Assembly: GCA_905250115.1 (NCBI GenBank)
Contig: CAJNOI010000061.1
Location: 1-64,000, forward strand
Origin: Adineta steineri
Taxonomy: Eukaryota > Rotifera > Eurotatoria > Adinetida > Adinetidae
DNA length: 64,000 bases
Reading direction: 5' to 3'
This document shows, piece by piece, positions 13,401 through 25,028 of this stretch. The notes beneath the pieces were generated by a model, which worked only from the letters and a program-made list of their open reading frames with translations, was not told the DNA's origin and searched no databases. A program made the translations under genes and the position numbers. Position 1 is the stretch's first letter; each line of letters starts with the position of its first letter.

Positions 13401-16160
13401 AACACATTTTTCAATGTTTAATCGTCGTCATCATTGTCGTCGTTGTGGTCGTGTTGTATGTAAACCATGTTCACAACATATGACAATAATTAAAGGACGT
13501 TCGGAACGTACATGTAAAGATTGTTATCAATATATGCAAAATAATCCAGCACCACCTACAACTTCTCGACCAGAAACAAATACTCCAGTAAAAAAATTTG
13601 AAAATCTCCGATCGTAAGTATTCATCATCATAGTAGTAGTGTATATTGTCGATTGAATTGAGTTTTAATCTATTATAATCACAAGATAAATAATGAAAAC
13701 TATTTTATTCTAGTCTTGCTAGACCAATCCATTCATTTAAAAGACTATCAATTAGTCAAGTTTATCTAAAGAATAATCGATCATACACAATAACATCAAA
13801 TAATCATTTATTAGGTACATCACTCGTTAATGAAACTCCAAGTATTTTAGTAGAAGATACTTTATTATTAAGTTCAAGTTTTTCAACAGGAAGTCCTCTA
13901 TCAAAAAATAATAAACTTCATTATCGTTCATCAATGGATACACCACAAACACAAGATAATATTACTGATGCACCTGCAATACCTATTATTACCGATCAAG
14001 TACAATATCAATTAACAGGAACATCGAGTGATGATAGTTTACGTAATGATTTTCATTATGATCAATCTCCTAGTATATCATTATGTTTATCATTAATTGA
14101 ATTACATTCAAATCAATATGAATGTGGAAAATTATTAATAAAATTATGTGAATATTTATCTGAACAATTATCAACAAAACAACGTAATACTGAAATTGAT
14201 TATGGTTTAGTATTAAATATAATAAAAAATCTTTTATTTACTGCTAAAATGAAATTAACGACGAGTTATTTTACTGATGAAGAATCAGGTGAACAACAAA
14301 AATTATTAAGATCTTGTGAAATATATAATAATCTTATTGATATATTAAATCGTTTAAATATGGCTAATTGTTCATTACCAGCATTAAATGATCTTTTACA
14401 ACAGGATACATTAAGAAAAATACGAAATCAATTATTAGAAGATGAACGATATCAATTAGCAATGGATATTTCAACAAAATGTAATTTAGATACACAAACA
14501 ATTTGGTTTCAATGGGGAATGGGTAAATAGAATAAATTTTTATTTCTTCATACTATTAATCCTATTTAGCTTATCTTCATATTGGTCAATATGGTGAAGC
14601 ACGTGATAAATTTGACAAATGCTTACAGAAAACTTCGGATACAACTGATAAAACATTGAAACAACTACAACGTGGTGGTGTAAGTCAAGAAAAAATAGTC
14701 AATGATATAATCGCATTTCTTGAATCATCTCGTCCATTGAAATATTCCATGAGAAATCAATATTTATCTGAACAACAAATTCGACAAAGTGGACAAACAC
14801 GTGCTAGTTTAAAATATCTCAATAGTCTTTCAACAATACCACGTTTACCCGATAAAACAAATAAAGGTTAATTTCTTTTTCTTCTATTCTATCAAAATAA
14901 AAAAAAACTTTTCTGTTTATTTCTAGCAATAGAGAATGAAATTCTATTTTATTTAACAATGTATAGTGATGATGCACATTTATTAGATTATTATATTCGT
15001 CATGAATATTATACACAAGCATTTGAATATAAATGTTCATTAGTATTATTTCGTGATCATATTTATCTTCCTTTATTAAAACGTAATCATATAAAACATC
15101 TATTTAATTATATATTATCACATAATCTTAGTTTATTTACACATCATTTAAAATTTATTTGTACATATTTAAAAGAACAAGAAATGAATCATTCATTATT
15201 ACAATTACAATTATTTCTTAATGATTATCTTAATGCTGGTTTTACATCTGTGAAATTGTTTACTATACATCGAACAACATATTTAGATTTATTTGAAAAA
15301 CGTTCAAATTATTTACAAAAAGGTTTAGAATATTTTCTACAAGCAAAAGCTGATACAGAACAAACAATGATGAAAATTCATGGGTATAGAAAATTTTTTA
15401 AGGGTGCGATTTGTTCTCAAACCTTTTATTTTAGTACTAAAAGTAAAATTGAACTTCAACTTGAAATAACTCGTTATATTTATTCACAATTAAAACGATT
15501 GAATACTAATGGTTCAAATATATTAATCAATTGTCCGACATTATTTGATGGAAAAGATTCGATAATTAAACTTATTCTAGGTTTAATAACAATATCTGAT
15601 ACAATGACAACTGCATTTAGTTTAATTAATAAAATAATCAATGTAAAATAGTTTTTTTTCGCATCGTTTTCTTTTATTTGAATCTAATTTTTAGGAATTA
15701 AATCTTTCAATAAACGAAGTTTTTCTTCCATGTGCGGAAGAAATTGGTAAACGTCGTGATTATCGTATGCTTCAACAATTACTTCAAGTAATGCGTGATA
15801 ATGGTTATAATGATAATAAACTACATGACGATATTATTGAAAGTTGTGTACGACAAACTGGTTCGGATGTTGAACAAGTAAAATATACGAAAGAATTTGA
15901 TTTATTTTCAATAAGTTTTTTTTCTTTTGAATTTTTAGAGTCGAGAACAAGACACATTAATACAAATGATTAAAAATGATAATACTCGTATAAATGTTTA
16001 TATTTCTGTTGGTAAATTACGTGCAGCTTATTTAATAGCTATTCGTCTTGGTAAAGAAGATAAAATTCGTTTAATTCGTGATGATGCACAAAGAAGTGGT
16101 CAAACAGCTGTTTATGAAATGTGTAAAAAATGGTTAGAAAATCGAGCAAGTGAACAGTGA
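4488..16160 (+). CDS. ZFYVE26: ZFYVE26 (spastizin/SPG15) orthologue, FYVE zinc-finger protein
   Basis: Twenty exons can be joined in frame: 4488-4696, 4749-4833, 4896-4982, 5408-5998, 6055-6305, 6448-6638, 7181-8062, 8117-8180, 8238-8385, 8442-9154, 9631-10199, 10247-10963, 11203-12844, 12903-13613, 13714-14522, 14570-14866, 14927-15383, 15435-15642, 15695-15877 and 15939-16160. The product is about 3,011 aa, longer than the roughly 2,540 aa of the human protein. The FYVE finger (13357-13540, near residue 2,200) has the WVSD start, RRHHCRRCGR and paired CxxC ligands, so it should bind PI3P. The rest is helical. The family works with the SPG11-AP5 complex in lysosome reformation and with class III PI3K in cytokinesis and autophagy. 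Low-complexity Ser/Asn and Gln runs lie before the finger. Four introns are enlarged (239-542 bp). A polypyrimidine tract with AG ends six bases before the ATG. Confidence 0.95.
9440..9500. mobile_element. 61-bp hAT-like miniature inverted-repeat element in a ZFYVE26 intron
   Basis: The first 16 bases (CAGTGGCGGATTTAGG) and the last 16 (9485-9500) are inverted repeats matching at 15 of 16 positions. Flanking 8-mers gatgaaaa (9432-9439) and gatgaaag (9501-9508) agree at 7 of 8, as a degraded target-site duplication. A CAGTGG tip with an 8-bp duplication is typical of hAT elements. The element is GC-rich in a very AT-rich 476-bp intron. Confidence 0.65.
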
Positions 16161-16383
16161 AATATATAAATATCTATAATCTAGTCTTTCGATAATGAAA
16201 CTGCAGTGAATTTTTTTTATGCGTTATTTCCGCCTGTGATTGTAATATTTCTGTAGGTGATTTTTTTTCTTATTCTTCTTCTTCTTCTATAATAATATCG
16301 TCTTTCTTGTTTCTAAAGAAATAAAACGTAAGATATAATTTTTTTTTAATTTATGTAATTCATCCAGATTTTAGCATTTTTTT

Positions 16384-16483
16384 NNNNNNNNNNNNNNNNN
16401 NNNNNNNNNNNNNNNNNNNNNNNNNNNNNNNNNNNNNNNNNNNNNNNNNNNNNNNNNNNNNNNNNNNNNNNNNNNNNNNNNNN
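16384..16483. other. Assembly gap of 100 N
   Basis: Exactly 100 N separate the ZFYVE26 3' region from the ZW10 start, a conventional scaffold gap whose real size is unknown. An upstream noncoding exon of ZW10 could lie here. Poly-T flanks both sides. Confidence 0.95.
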
Positions 16484-16495
16484 TTTTTTTCAGAT

Positions 16496-19400
16496 ATGTT
16501 GGCTGATTTTTTGGAAAAAAATGATATTAAAACATATAATCGTAAGTTTCAGTTAACTAATTGTAATACATTGTGGGTGAGGGTAAGTGTGCGCGACTAC
16601 ACCATTCGAATACAATCTTCGAGAGAGTCGCGGCTTGTGTGAAATTATAGAGTAGACTTTTGCGTATCGAATGCACTGGTTGAAACGAGAAATTCTTTAC
16701 ATCTTCGGCAAGCTAGTTTTTCAAAGAATTGAGTAAAATCTTTCTAATGATGAAATGGAATTTCTACAAAATATTTGTTTGTCATGTTGCTTATGAATTA
16801 ATCTGAAAATGTTTAGAATCGATAACATCTGATCAAATAAATACATTAAAAACGAGTTTAAAACAAGAAATTGATGATAAACAAAATCAGATACATCAAT
16901 TCTATACAAATAAAATTCAAGATATAAATAAAATCGATGGTCAAACGAAAAAGCTTATTGGACAATGTGAAGAGCTAGAATCCGAACGAAAAGAATTACT
17001 TGGAAAAATTGAAGAGCATTCTAAACTTGAAAACCATGCACGTCATGTGAATTCAAATTATCATCAATTTCATCATTTAAATCAATTTATTGATGGTATT
17101 AAACACTTAATACAATTACAAACTCAAATTCAAGGTATAGATTTTCAAAAAAACAATATGAATTCTTTTTCATTCTTTGATTTATTTTAAGAATGTCGAC
17201 AATTATGTAAGAAAGGTCATTTAAACGAAGCAAAAAATTCATATAAATCTATAGAAAATATTCTCAATAATCAGTATTTATTTCCTAATACAAATGAAAA
17301 ATTTTATCAACAACATTATCCATTATATGAAACATTTCAAAAATCTATTGGACGATTACGTTCAGATATTTGTCAAACACATCATATTCTATGGAATGAT
17401 GGAGTTAATAAAACAACTCAAAATGAATTACAATTAAATTTAAATTATCTTGATCAACTTTTTAAATGTATTTTCTATGAAGATAGAGGAGAAAAATTAT
17501 TAATGGAAAAAAATATTCAAACATTTGCAACTTATTGTTTTCAAGGATTTATCCAAATATTTATTGAAAAAAAATTGAAATTAGTTATTGATATAGAAAC
17601 ACCAGTGATTTTATTACAAATGGAAAATGATGAAGATATTGAAAATAATAATAATATTGAACAATTCAATATAACATTAAATTATTTGAAGGAATTTTTT
17701 GAAATATTAAATACGTATTTATTATCAAGAACAATGAATATTCAAACAACGAAAGAGAAGTAAGAAATCTTTGCAATTTTTTCGATCTACGAGGGAACTA
17801 CCCGAGGTGTTATCTTCCGTTTAAGCTCATAGTGTAGATAGAAACCCTAAAACCAGTGATTTTTCTAAAGGGAGGGCAAAGGTGGCGGCGCCCTCCCAGA
17901 GACCGATTTGCCCTCCCGAAAATTGCAATCTTTGTGCTTATACTGTGCATTTTCCTTCCAGAAATTAGATTTTCACTCTCCCGAAAATCACTATCGCACT
18001 CTTGAAAGGAAAAACCTAGATAAAACACTGCCTAAAACACTAGTCTTTAAAAGTGGTATTAGGTTATCGTATCTTCGGATAGGAAACTTGAAAATGAGTT
18101 TTTCTGATGTCCCTGAGGAGAATCACGGCAGTCAGTTATTATCAAGATTTGGGGACGAACCCTTTTAAGGTTTCTATCTACACGATGAGCTCAAACGGAA
18201 GATGATACCTCGGATGGTTCCCTCATTAGTTGACTGAAATCTTCTAAATTCAATATTTTGTCTTGTATATTTTAGGTCTATTGAATCAGTTTCATTAATG
18301 AGTATTTTTTCTTCAACTATTGCTAATGATTTTATTGAACTTATCCGTGAACATCTATTAAATATTATTCCAAGTGATTTTGAATACATCGAAATATTTC
18401 GTTTATTATTGGAAACAGTAGTAAATTTAGAAAAATATTTAATTGAAATAAAATTCTTTTCTTCCACTCAAATAACTAATGTACTTTCATCTGTTATTGG
18501 AAATATTGATGAATCAATAATAAAAAGTCGTTGTCGAACATATTTAATTCAAAGTCGAGAATTACTTCAATCAAATGCAATTATTACAACATCATTAAAA
18601 ACAATTGAAATTGGTGATAATGAACAATTATTTATACAAAATGAACAAGATAAAGAAAAATATAAAAATCAATCCGCATCAAATATTTTATCATCAACTA
18701 TTAGTCTCGATGAATTAGATGCAAATATGTTTCGATTTCCACGTACAATTATTGTGTAAGAAATATATAAATCTAAAGAAATGAATTTATTCTTGTTTCT
18801 TTTAAGGGAACATGCTTATGAATATATGCAATTTGTTCGAAAAATATTAGAAGAAGCAGATCAACTGGAAAAATATGGCGCACATCTTTGTGCAACAGCA
18901 AGAAATATGATGGAATTATTTCATATTATATATGCAAATTTACATGAGAAAAAAGCACAAGAATTTCCTTACTTGACTGGTAAAGATTAATTCAATCCTG
19001 ATATTCATCTAGTAAAATAAATATTTATTTCGATTTTAGCTTTACATTTTAATACTTATATGTATGTTGCGCATGAATCTCTTATTCTCGGTGAAGAATA
19101 TTATCATTTAAAATCTAAAACAGCTGATGGTCAACCAATAACATTCGTTGATTATGTCGCTATATTTCGTAATCAAGCAGCAAATTTACTTAAATCTCAA
19201 TTAGATACTCAAAAAGATACATTAACATCTTTTATTCGAGAAATTGGAAGTATGAAATAATGATTTTTTCTTCTCCTTCTAATAATTTTTTATCTAACAT
19301 AGCATTTCATAATATTGTTGATGAAACTGAAAATCAAGATCTGTTAAAACGAGCAATAAATAAATGTATAATGCAAATGGAAAATCTTTCTCATAATTGG

Positions 19401-19869
19401 CGTGATGTATTTTCACCTCATGTTTATTTTAAAGTTATTGGTAAGAAATTAAATGCAAAAAAAGGTTTTTTTAATAGTTATTTTTTTTGAAAATAATTTA
19501 GGATATTTATGTGATCATATTAGTCAACTTCTTATTAAAGAAACTTTATCACTTGAAGATATCCCACAACAAGAATGTGATGTAATGGTGAAAGCTTTTA
19601 CACAATGGTCAACATTTTTACAAAACATACTTGTTAAAGATGATCTTAGTCCTGGTTTAAATATTCTTGCACGCTTAGCACCAAATTTAACAAGATTCAC
19701 TGAATTATGTATTGTTTTAGATAGTCCAATGCAAACAATTGTTGACCGATGGTTTAATGGTCAGGGACCATTGGCTAGTCAATTTGCAGCGATTGAAATT
19801 AAACAACTTATTCGTGCTCTTTTTCAAACATCAGAAAAACGAACAGCAGCTCTTGCTAAAATTCAATAA
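16496..19869 (+). CDS. ZW10: ZW10 orthologue, kinetochore (RZZ) and vesicle-tethering (NRZ) subunit
   Basis: Eight exons (16496-16541, 16817-17134, 17192-17759, 18276-18755, 18807-18979, 19040-19249, 19303-19440, 19502-19869) give 766 aa, close to human ZW10 (779). The C-terminus is decisive: DRWFNGQGPLASQFAAIE, then IRALFQTSEKRTAALAKIQ, is the ZW10 signature. LYVAHESLILG-like and TFVDYVAIFR segments upstream also match. The N-terminal third is coiled-coil-like (many E, K and Q). The family recruits Spindly/dynein and Mad1 to kinetochores in mitosis, and in interphase tethers Golgi-to-ER vesicles with RINT1 and NAG. The start was chosen because the exon after TTTTTTTCAG opens with ATATG and stays in frame. 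An upstream exon in the assembly gap cannot be excluded. The 516-bp third intron carries a transposon-like element. Confidence 0.93.
17791..18224. mobile_element. About 430-bp non-autonomous element with ~55-bp terminal inverted repeats
   Basis: The left arm (17791-17845) and the right arm (18168-18224) are imperfect inverted copies. Both read from GAGGGAAC through a CTTCCGTTT-GAGCTCAT core to GTGTAGATAGAAACC. Inside lies a GC-rich hairpin, GGGAGGGCAA facing TTGCCCTCCC, near 17870-17920. It fills most of a ZW10 intron. No transposase is present, and the target duplication is not clear. Confidence 0.7.
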
Positions 19870-19985
19870 AAATTTTTCGTTCTTATATATATATATGTGT
19901 GTGTGCGTTTCTCTTTTGTTTATTTGGGGGGAAGAATGATCTTATTCCTTGTATTTTCATAAAATTATTCTTTTTAAGATAAAAT

Positions 19986-20656
19986 ATGGGAACTAATCAT
20001 GCAAAAACTCGAAGTAAAAAAGGTGTGGTATATACAAAAACAGATAATGAAATAGTTGATTGTTTATTTTGTCGTATTGTACGTGGTGACTCACCACCTA
20101 ATGCACTATGGTATTCTGATGATAAATGTTCAGTTTTCATTCCAAGAGGTCCAGCTGCACGATTGCATCTATTGGTAGTACCATTAGAACATATTCAAAA
20201 TATTTCTACACTCACAGAAGAACATAGACCATTACTTGAACATATGAAAAAAGTAAATACAACGATATTATTTATCTAGTCTTTGAACGACTTGTATTTT
20301 TGTAGGTAGCGATCGAACAATTACGTGTTCATTCTCAACGTATCGGCTCGACTAAATTTCCACTTTTATTACCTTGTGCGCCGCCGCCATCTCACTATTT
20401 ATTTAATCGCGGAAATCTCTTATCATTATCTACATCAACGGACACTCCGAAAGATGATGACACATCAATGGATTCGTCATTTGTTTTTTGTTTTCATCGT
20501 CCACCCTATAATTCAATAGATCATCTTCATTTACATGCCATTCAAAAACCGTTTCGAAATCTCCGGAATTATATTATGTTTGCACCAAAGTCTCCGTGGC
20601 ATGGATCATTAGAGCATGTACTTCGTGATTTACCTTCACGAAAATCTAAATTGTGA
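19986..20656 (+). CDS. HIT-family protein, HINT3-like nucleotide hydrolase
   Basis: Two exons (19986-20252 and 20306-20656) give 205 aa. The N-terminal CLFCRIVRGD block and LHLLVVPLEHI, together with the C-terminal HLHLHAI histidine triad, identify a HIT-domain protein. The PPYNSIDHLHLH context is closest to HINT3, which cleaves adenosine phosphoramidates and related adducts. An insert between the two halves, near residues 115-150 and rich in Ser, Thr and Asp, makes it slightly longer than human HINT3 (182 aa). The first Met is followed by Gly, so N-myristoylation is possible but unproven. The start lies 116 bp after the ZW10 stop, with a TTTTTAAG acceptor-like site seven bases upstream. That fits a downstream operon gene. 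Confidence 0.85.
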
Positions 20657-20978
20657 TTTTTATACTTTTATGCTTTATTGAAACAAATACTAATATAAAT
20701 ATAAATAATATTTTTCGTCAGCCATTTCGAACTTGATATAAATACATGGCATAGATATTCTTCTATTCGACTTTTGTTTTCACCAAAATTTTTATCTTGT
20801 GCTCTGTTTTATATAAACCTGAAGGGTAAGATTACAAGGGAAAAGTTCTGTATTATACAGTATTTTGATATACTTGTTCAGCTACAAGCACATTAAATGT
20901 ATCAAATAAATCTTTTTAATTTAATATCATGTCCAATTATGGTTATTAATTTTTATTGCTTATTATGAAAAAAAAGAA
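20657..20978. other. Convergent intergenic region
   Basis: These 322 bp separate the 3' ends of the HINT3-like gene (+) and the protease (-). They are AT-rich and should carry both polyadenylation regions. I see no gene. Confidence 0.5.
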
Positions 20979-22253
20979 TTAATTTGATTTTTGACGATTG
21001 ATAATTTCATGAATCCAATCAATATAAGCTGCTGTTTTAGTAAATACTGTTGGATAAGCTTGTTGACCACATCCAATAGCATAACTAACTACACCAGCAG
21101 CATACCAACGACCATTCTTAAAATAGAGTAAACCACCACCACTATCTCCTTGACATGATCTAAATCGGAATTTATATTTCATATAAATGAAGAAAATTTT
21201 AAAAATAAAATGACTAACCCATGATCTTTATCAGCAGGACCATTGTGAGCAGTACAAATTTGATTTTGTGGTTGATAAGCAAAATACATTGAACAATCAG
21301 AAATAACACGAAGTCGTGCTTGAAGTAGAACTGGACTTGAAGTATCCCACATTTGATGGACAGTATTACCCCAACCAGCAACATATACAGTTGCGTCAAG
21401 TGGTGGTTCGGCCATCTATAATAAACAAGAATTGATCGTAGATATAAGACAAAAAGTAAAACAATAAGTTCTCGATACTAACATTATCAACAAGACAAAT
21501 TGGTTGAACATCTGATGAAAATGTTATTGGCGAAGCTAATCTTATAATTCCAATATCATCTGATGAACGTGATTCATCATAAGTTGGATGTATAATCAAT
21601 TCAGCAATAGGTATAAGTTGTCCCGACGATAATCGATTATGTGCTCCGACACGAACATAAAAATTTCCAAGATCATTAGAATAATCTAAACAATGTGCAG
21701 CTGTTAATATATGCCATTGATCAATAATAACACCACCACAATCATGTACATCTTTATATTGTAATGAAACAGCCCAAGGTAATGAATGTGGTATTGCTTG
21801 AAAACCATTAACAATACGAAGTGGAGAGTTTGTATGAGGTTGACGAAATGTTTGACCACATTGTTGTGATATATACTCTTGTTTATTTGGACAACAAAAA
21901 CGAACACTATAATCTGGACAACGTGATGTTGGTGAACCCATACAAACGACACCATTATTATTAACTAATGTTTGATAAAGTGATGTATCATTATTTGTTT
22001 TTCCCAAAACAGAATACTCAACATTTAAAACTGTATCACATCGAGCTGCTTCAGGATATGATTTTCGTATCATTGATATATCTTCAATATCATTACCATT
22101 GGTTGTTTTAGGATTTTGTGTATTAAACCATGAAGTCCAAGATGCTACTTCAGGATTACATTGATCATCAACAATCGATGAAAGTTCTTGTCCACCAAAG
22201 ACTTTCGATGAAAATAATAGTAGACAACTTAAAAAGGAATACAATAGTAACAT
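20979..22253 (-). CDS. Secreted WxxW-domain plus trypsin-fold serine protease
   Basis: Three exons on the minus strand (22253-21483, 21415-21219, 21159-20979) give 382 aa. Residues 1-20 are a signal peptide. Residues 37-121 resemble the Mucin2 WxxW domain: SWTSWFN, then NDIED, then CPDYSVRFCC. Activation would be at R146/IVNG. The S1-family triad is intact: His187 (TAAHC), Asp233 (DDIGI) and Ser329 (GDSGG). The residue six before the catalytic Ser is Gly, not the Asp of trypsin. The pocket-wall positions read Ala and Thr (SYAIGC, YPTVF), so the pocket looks elastase-like rather than trypsin-like; that is inference. WxxW domains normally occur in mucins and other extracellular proteins, so a digestive or matrix role is plausible. 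Confidence 0.92.
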
Positions 22254-24424
22254 TAATGTTTTAGTCTATATTTCAAACCAATTCGAATATGAAATACTGT
22301 TAAGGCTTAGTAATAATTGTTATATATATCAATGTACTAAGAAATTGATTTATATTTTAAATCATGATAGAATATCGAATTGTTTTTGTCGACGACATTC
22401 CATTGAAATCTGATAGTTATAATTACAATTGAAGAATAAAATCCTTGCGATTAAATATAAAAACTATTTTATGAAGGGGCTTGTCGAAATAATAAAATCA
22501 GCTAGTTTCCGATTCATTTTTCATACGTTCTAGACAAAAAGTAGAGCATTCGATTATTTTCATTTTGTTTAGTTTATATTATATTCGCATCATCGATTCT
22601 CACGAGAAAAACAAAGAAAATTAATTTAATATCTCTAACACATTACAATATAAATTAGATGGCACTCATCTTTATCTCACATCCACTCCACACCCATCCA
22701 TGGAGAATGAAGAGTTTCATATTATTGAATATTTATTTCATATAAAAAATCTTTAAAAGATAAATAATAGTACTAGTACAATCTTCTTTTGTTTTATTAA
22801 ATGGTCTTACTAGCATCCAGCTGATGTTTCTGTTAAAATATTAGTTTGAATATTGTTATATATATTTTATATTATACATGAAGACATAACAATACATTAA
22901 ATCGTGTGATAGCTTCGTAAAATGATATTTATCATGTAGTTTCACGTGCTTACAATACATACACGATTTATTGATATGATATAAAAGAAAAAAAAAACTA
23001 ATCATACATACATACGTAAATAAAGAATGGTAGGTAGCCTTCGTAATTACTCTATTTATAACATGAATACTTCTCCCCTTCCATATTATTATACGCTCCT
23101 GCGAACTTCTAATATGGAAGGGGGTTTATTACATATTGGGTAATGATGTGGAAATAAATAAAATTACACTATGAATATGTTTAAATAGCAAATAATATTT
23201 TTCCACGAAGACAGCACTATAAATTTTACATAGAAAATTTTCAATGTCAGACTCAACAACTTTTTATAATTTGACATCGTATTATAATAGATTAGTATTT
23301 TTTATGAATTTTATCAAGCTAGATCTCTTTTGAAATATTGATTTTATCTAAAAGTAATTGATTTAAGTTTTCTGAAAACATCAAAACAACAATAAATTTT
23401 AAAAAATATTGCCAAAAACCGAATATGACAGATGAGACTGATTAGAAACTCATGATTTGTATATTATATCATTTTCAACTCTAATAAGTGATATTAAAAC
23501 TAAAAATGAATCACGCGTGGCAACGTTAGAAACCTCACAATATACAGAAAAGTCACTTATTTTAATCGTATTTTTTGGGATGGATGAGTATGTTATTGTG
23601 AAATTGATCTGATACTCACTTATGTTGACTCTTCTTCTAATAAGCACTCTGACGATGAAATAAGAATTAAATAACAATATAGGAAAAAATTTTTCGTCAA
23701 AAGTTATTATATAACTTCGTAAACGAGTCGAATTTATCATAAAAATATTTGCCATCACATCTACGTTGTTTTGTTTTGATATTTTGAAAATTTAAAGGTG
23801 AGCCGATCTATTTTCTTTTACATCTTCGACATTTCTCTAATCTATTGAAGTATTATACCATTAGAAATTCATAAAACAATTTTTGACTAATTTATTCATA
23901 ATAAATTCATCGACCCAAATAATCGATTGGTCTCACCTTTACTACAAAATATCGAAACAGCCTAAAAATTAAGATTTGATAATTCTAAATCACCATCCTT
24001 CATATAAATATAAAAGATCAAAAATCTAATTTTTGTGTAGTGCCTCTGTTTTTCATCACCATCATAGGTAGTTTTTTTCATCGCTATTTCTTCATTGATA
24101 ATAATATTTATGACAGAATTATTGGATTTCATTCACTATTTTTTTGTTATTTTCTGCCTCTCCTCTTTTCATATCGTATTTGTTCTTTTGTTCGGTCAAG
24201 CATGCAAAACTAATCATAGATATAAATAAAAAAACAAGTATGTACAGTATCAAACCGTATTTTTCCCCTGGTATAGATAAAAAAAAAATCTATTTTTTTG
24301 ATCATAATTTTAGTGAATTGTGTGGCCCTCTAGTCAATAACAACTATTGTATAACCCACTTATGTGCAAGATAGATATCAAAAAATATTTTTTACATTTT
24401 CTTTTCTCTACCCTACTCACTAAC
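22254..24424. other. Long intergenic region without recognisable genes
   Basis: About 2.2 kb of AT-rich sequence with no convincing coding frame. It holds a perfect 14-bp inverted repeat (CCCCTTCCATATTA at 23075-23088 and its complement at 23110-23123), and a CCACACCC-containing block at 22679-22700 that resembles the dispersed hairpin family seen elsewhere in the window. Confidence 0.5.
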
Positions 24425-24459
24425 TATATAAGGAGCATAATATTATTGTCAAATCTCAA
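24425..24459 (+). promoter_or_regulatory. TATA box and likely transcription start of the cysteine-rich protein gene
   Basis: TATATAAG at 24425-24432 is followed about 30 bases later by TCAAT (24455-24459), a plausible initiator. The ATG lies about 62 bases further on, at 24519. Position and spacing fit a core promoter. Confidence 0.5.
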
Positions 24460-24518
24460 TCATACATTTATTTTATTTTAGCATTTCTTCGTAACCCAAC
24501 TGAATCGACAAGCGCAAG

Positions 24519-25028
24519 ATGAGCAACATCCAAACAGTAGCTTTTTATCTTTTAATTGGATCATTCTTAATGATGTGCTGCAGCGCACGTTTGGTAAACA
24601 ACGAATGGAATGATTTCAATTCTCGTAGTGAACAACAACATGCCTTACGACAATTCCTCAGGGAACTCATTCAGGAACGTACCGCTACTACAACTGTCTG
24701 TCAAGGTAATGTTGGTTGTGATGGCTTTTGTGATTCTGGTACGAATTATGATTCAAGTAGCACTTGTGGTTTAGCATGTAATAGTAAGAACGTTATCGGT
24801 GCTTTTGATACTGCTACTGGTAAAGTTGGTGCTAGTGGTAGTTGCGCTGCGGATTCTAGCTTTTGCCGTGGTGGTACTTATACATTTGTACGTAATATTT
24901 ATAGTGATGTTAATTTTGATTGTGGCTTTTCGTCTGCCAGTTGTGGATCTTATGGTGGTTGTTGTGTTGGTTTTAATCAACCTAATACAACTACTAAAAA
25001 TTTGTATTGCATTAAATGTCAATACTAA
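24519..25028 (+). CDS. Secreted cysteine-rich protein of unknown family
   Basis: A single exon encodes 169 aa. The first 23 or so residues are a signal peptide ending near CCSARL. A charged segment follows (residues 24-58, ending in FLRELIQERTATTT) that looks like a propeptide. The mature part holds 13 cysteines in about 110 residues, spaced as VCQ, GCDGFCD, TCGLAC, SCA, FCR, DCG, SCGSYGGCC and YCIKC, and is rich in Gly, Ser and Asn. I do not recognise the family. Codon choice is less AT-biased than in neighbouring genes, which suggests strong expression, and a TATA box is present. An extracellular structural, binding or defence peptide are all possible; no function can be assigned. Confidence 0.75.
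   Translation: MSNIQTVAFYLLIGSFLMMCCSARLVNNEWNDFNSRSEQQHALRQFLRELIQERTATTTVCQGNVGCDGFCDSGTNYDSSSTCGLACNSKNVIGAFDTATGKVGASGSCAADSSFCRGGTYTFVRNIYSDVNFDCGFSSASCGSYGGCCVGFNQPNTTTKNLYCIKCQY

Noticed and set aside
17810-18168. Open frames on both strands inside the ZW10 intron
   Set aside because: They lie within the inverted-repeat element and do not resemble a transposase.
23450-23758. 102-codon minus-strand frame
   Set aside because: No recognisable domain or splice context; AT-rich chance frame.
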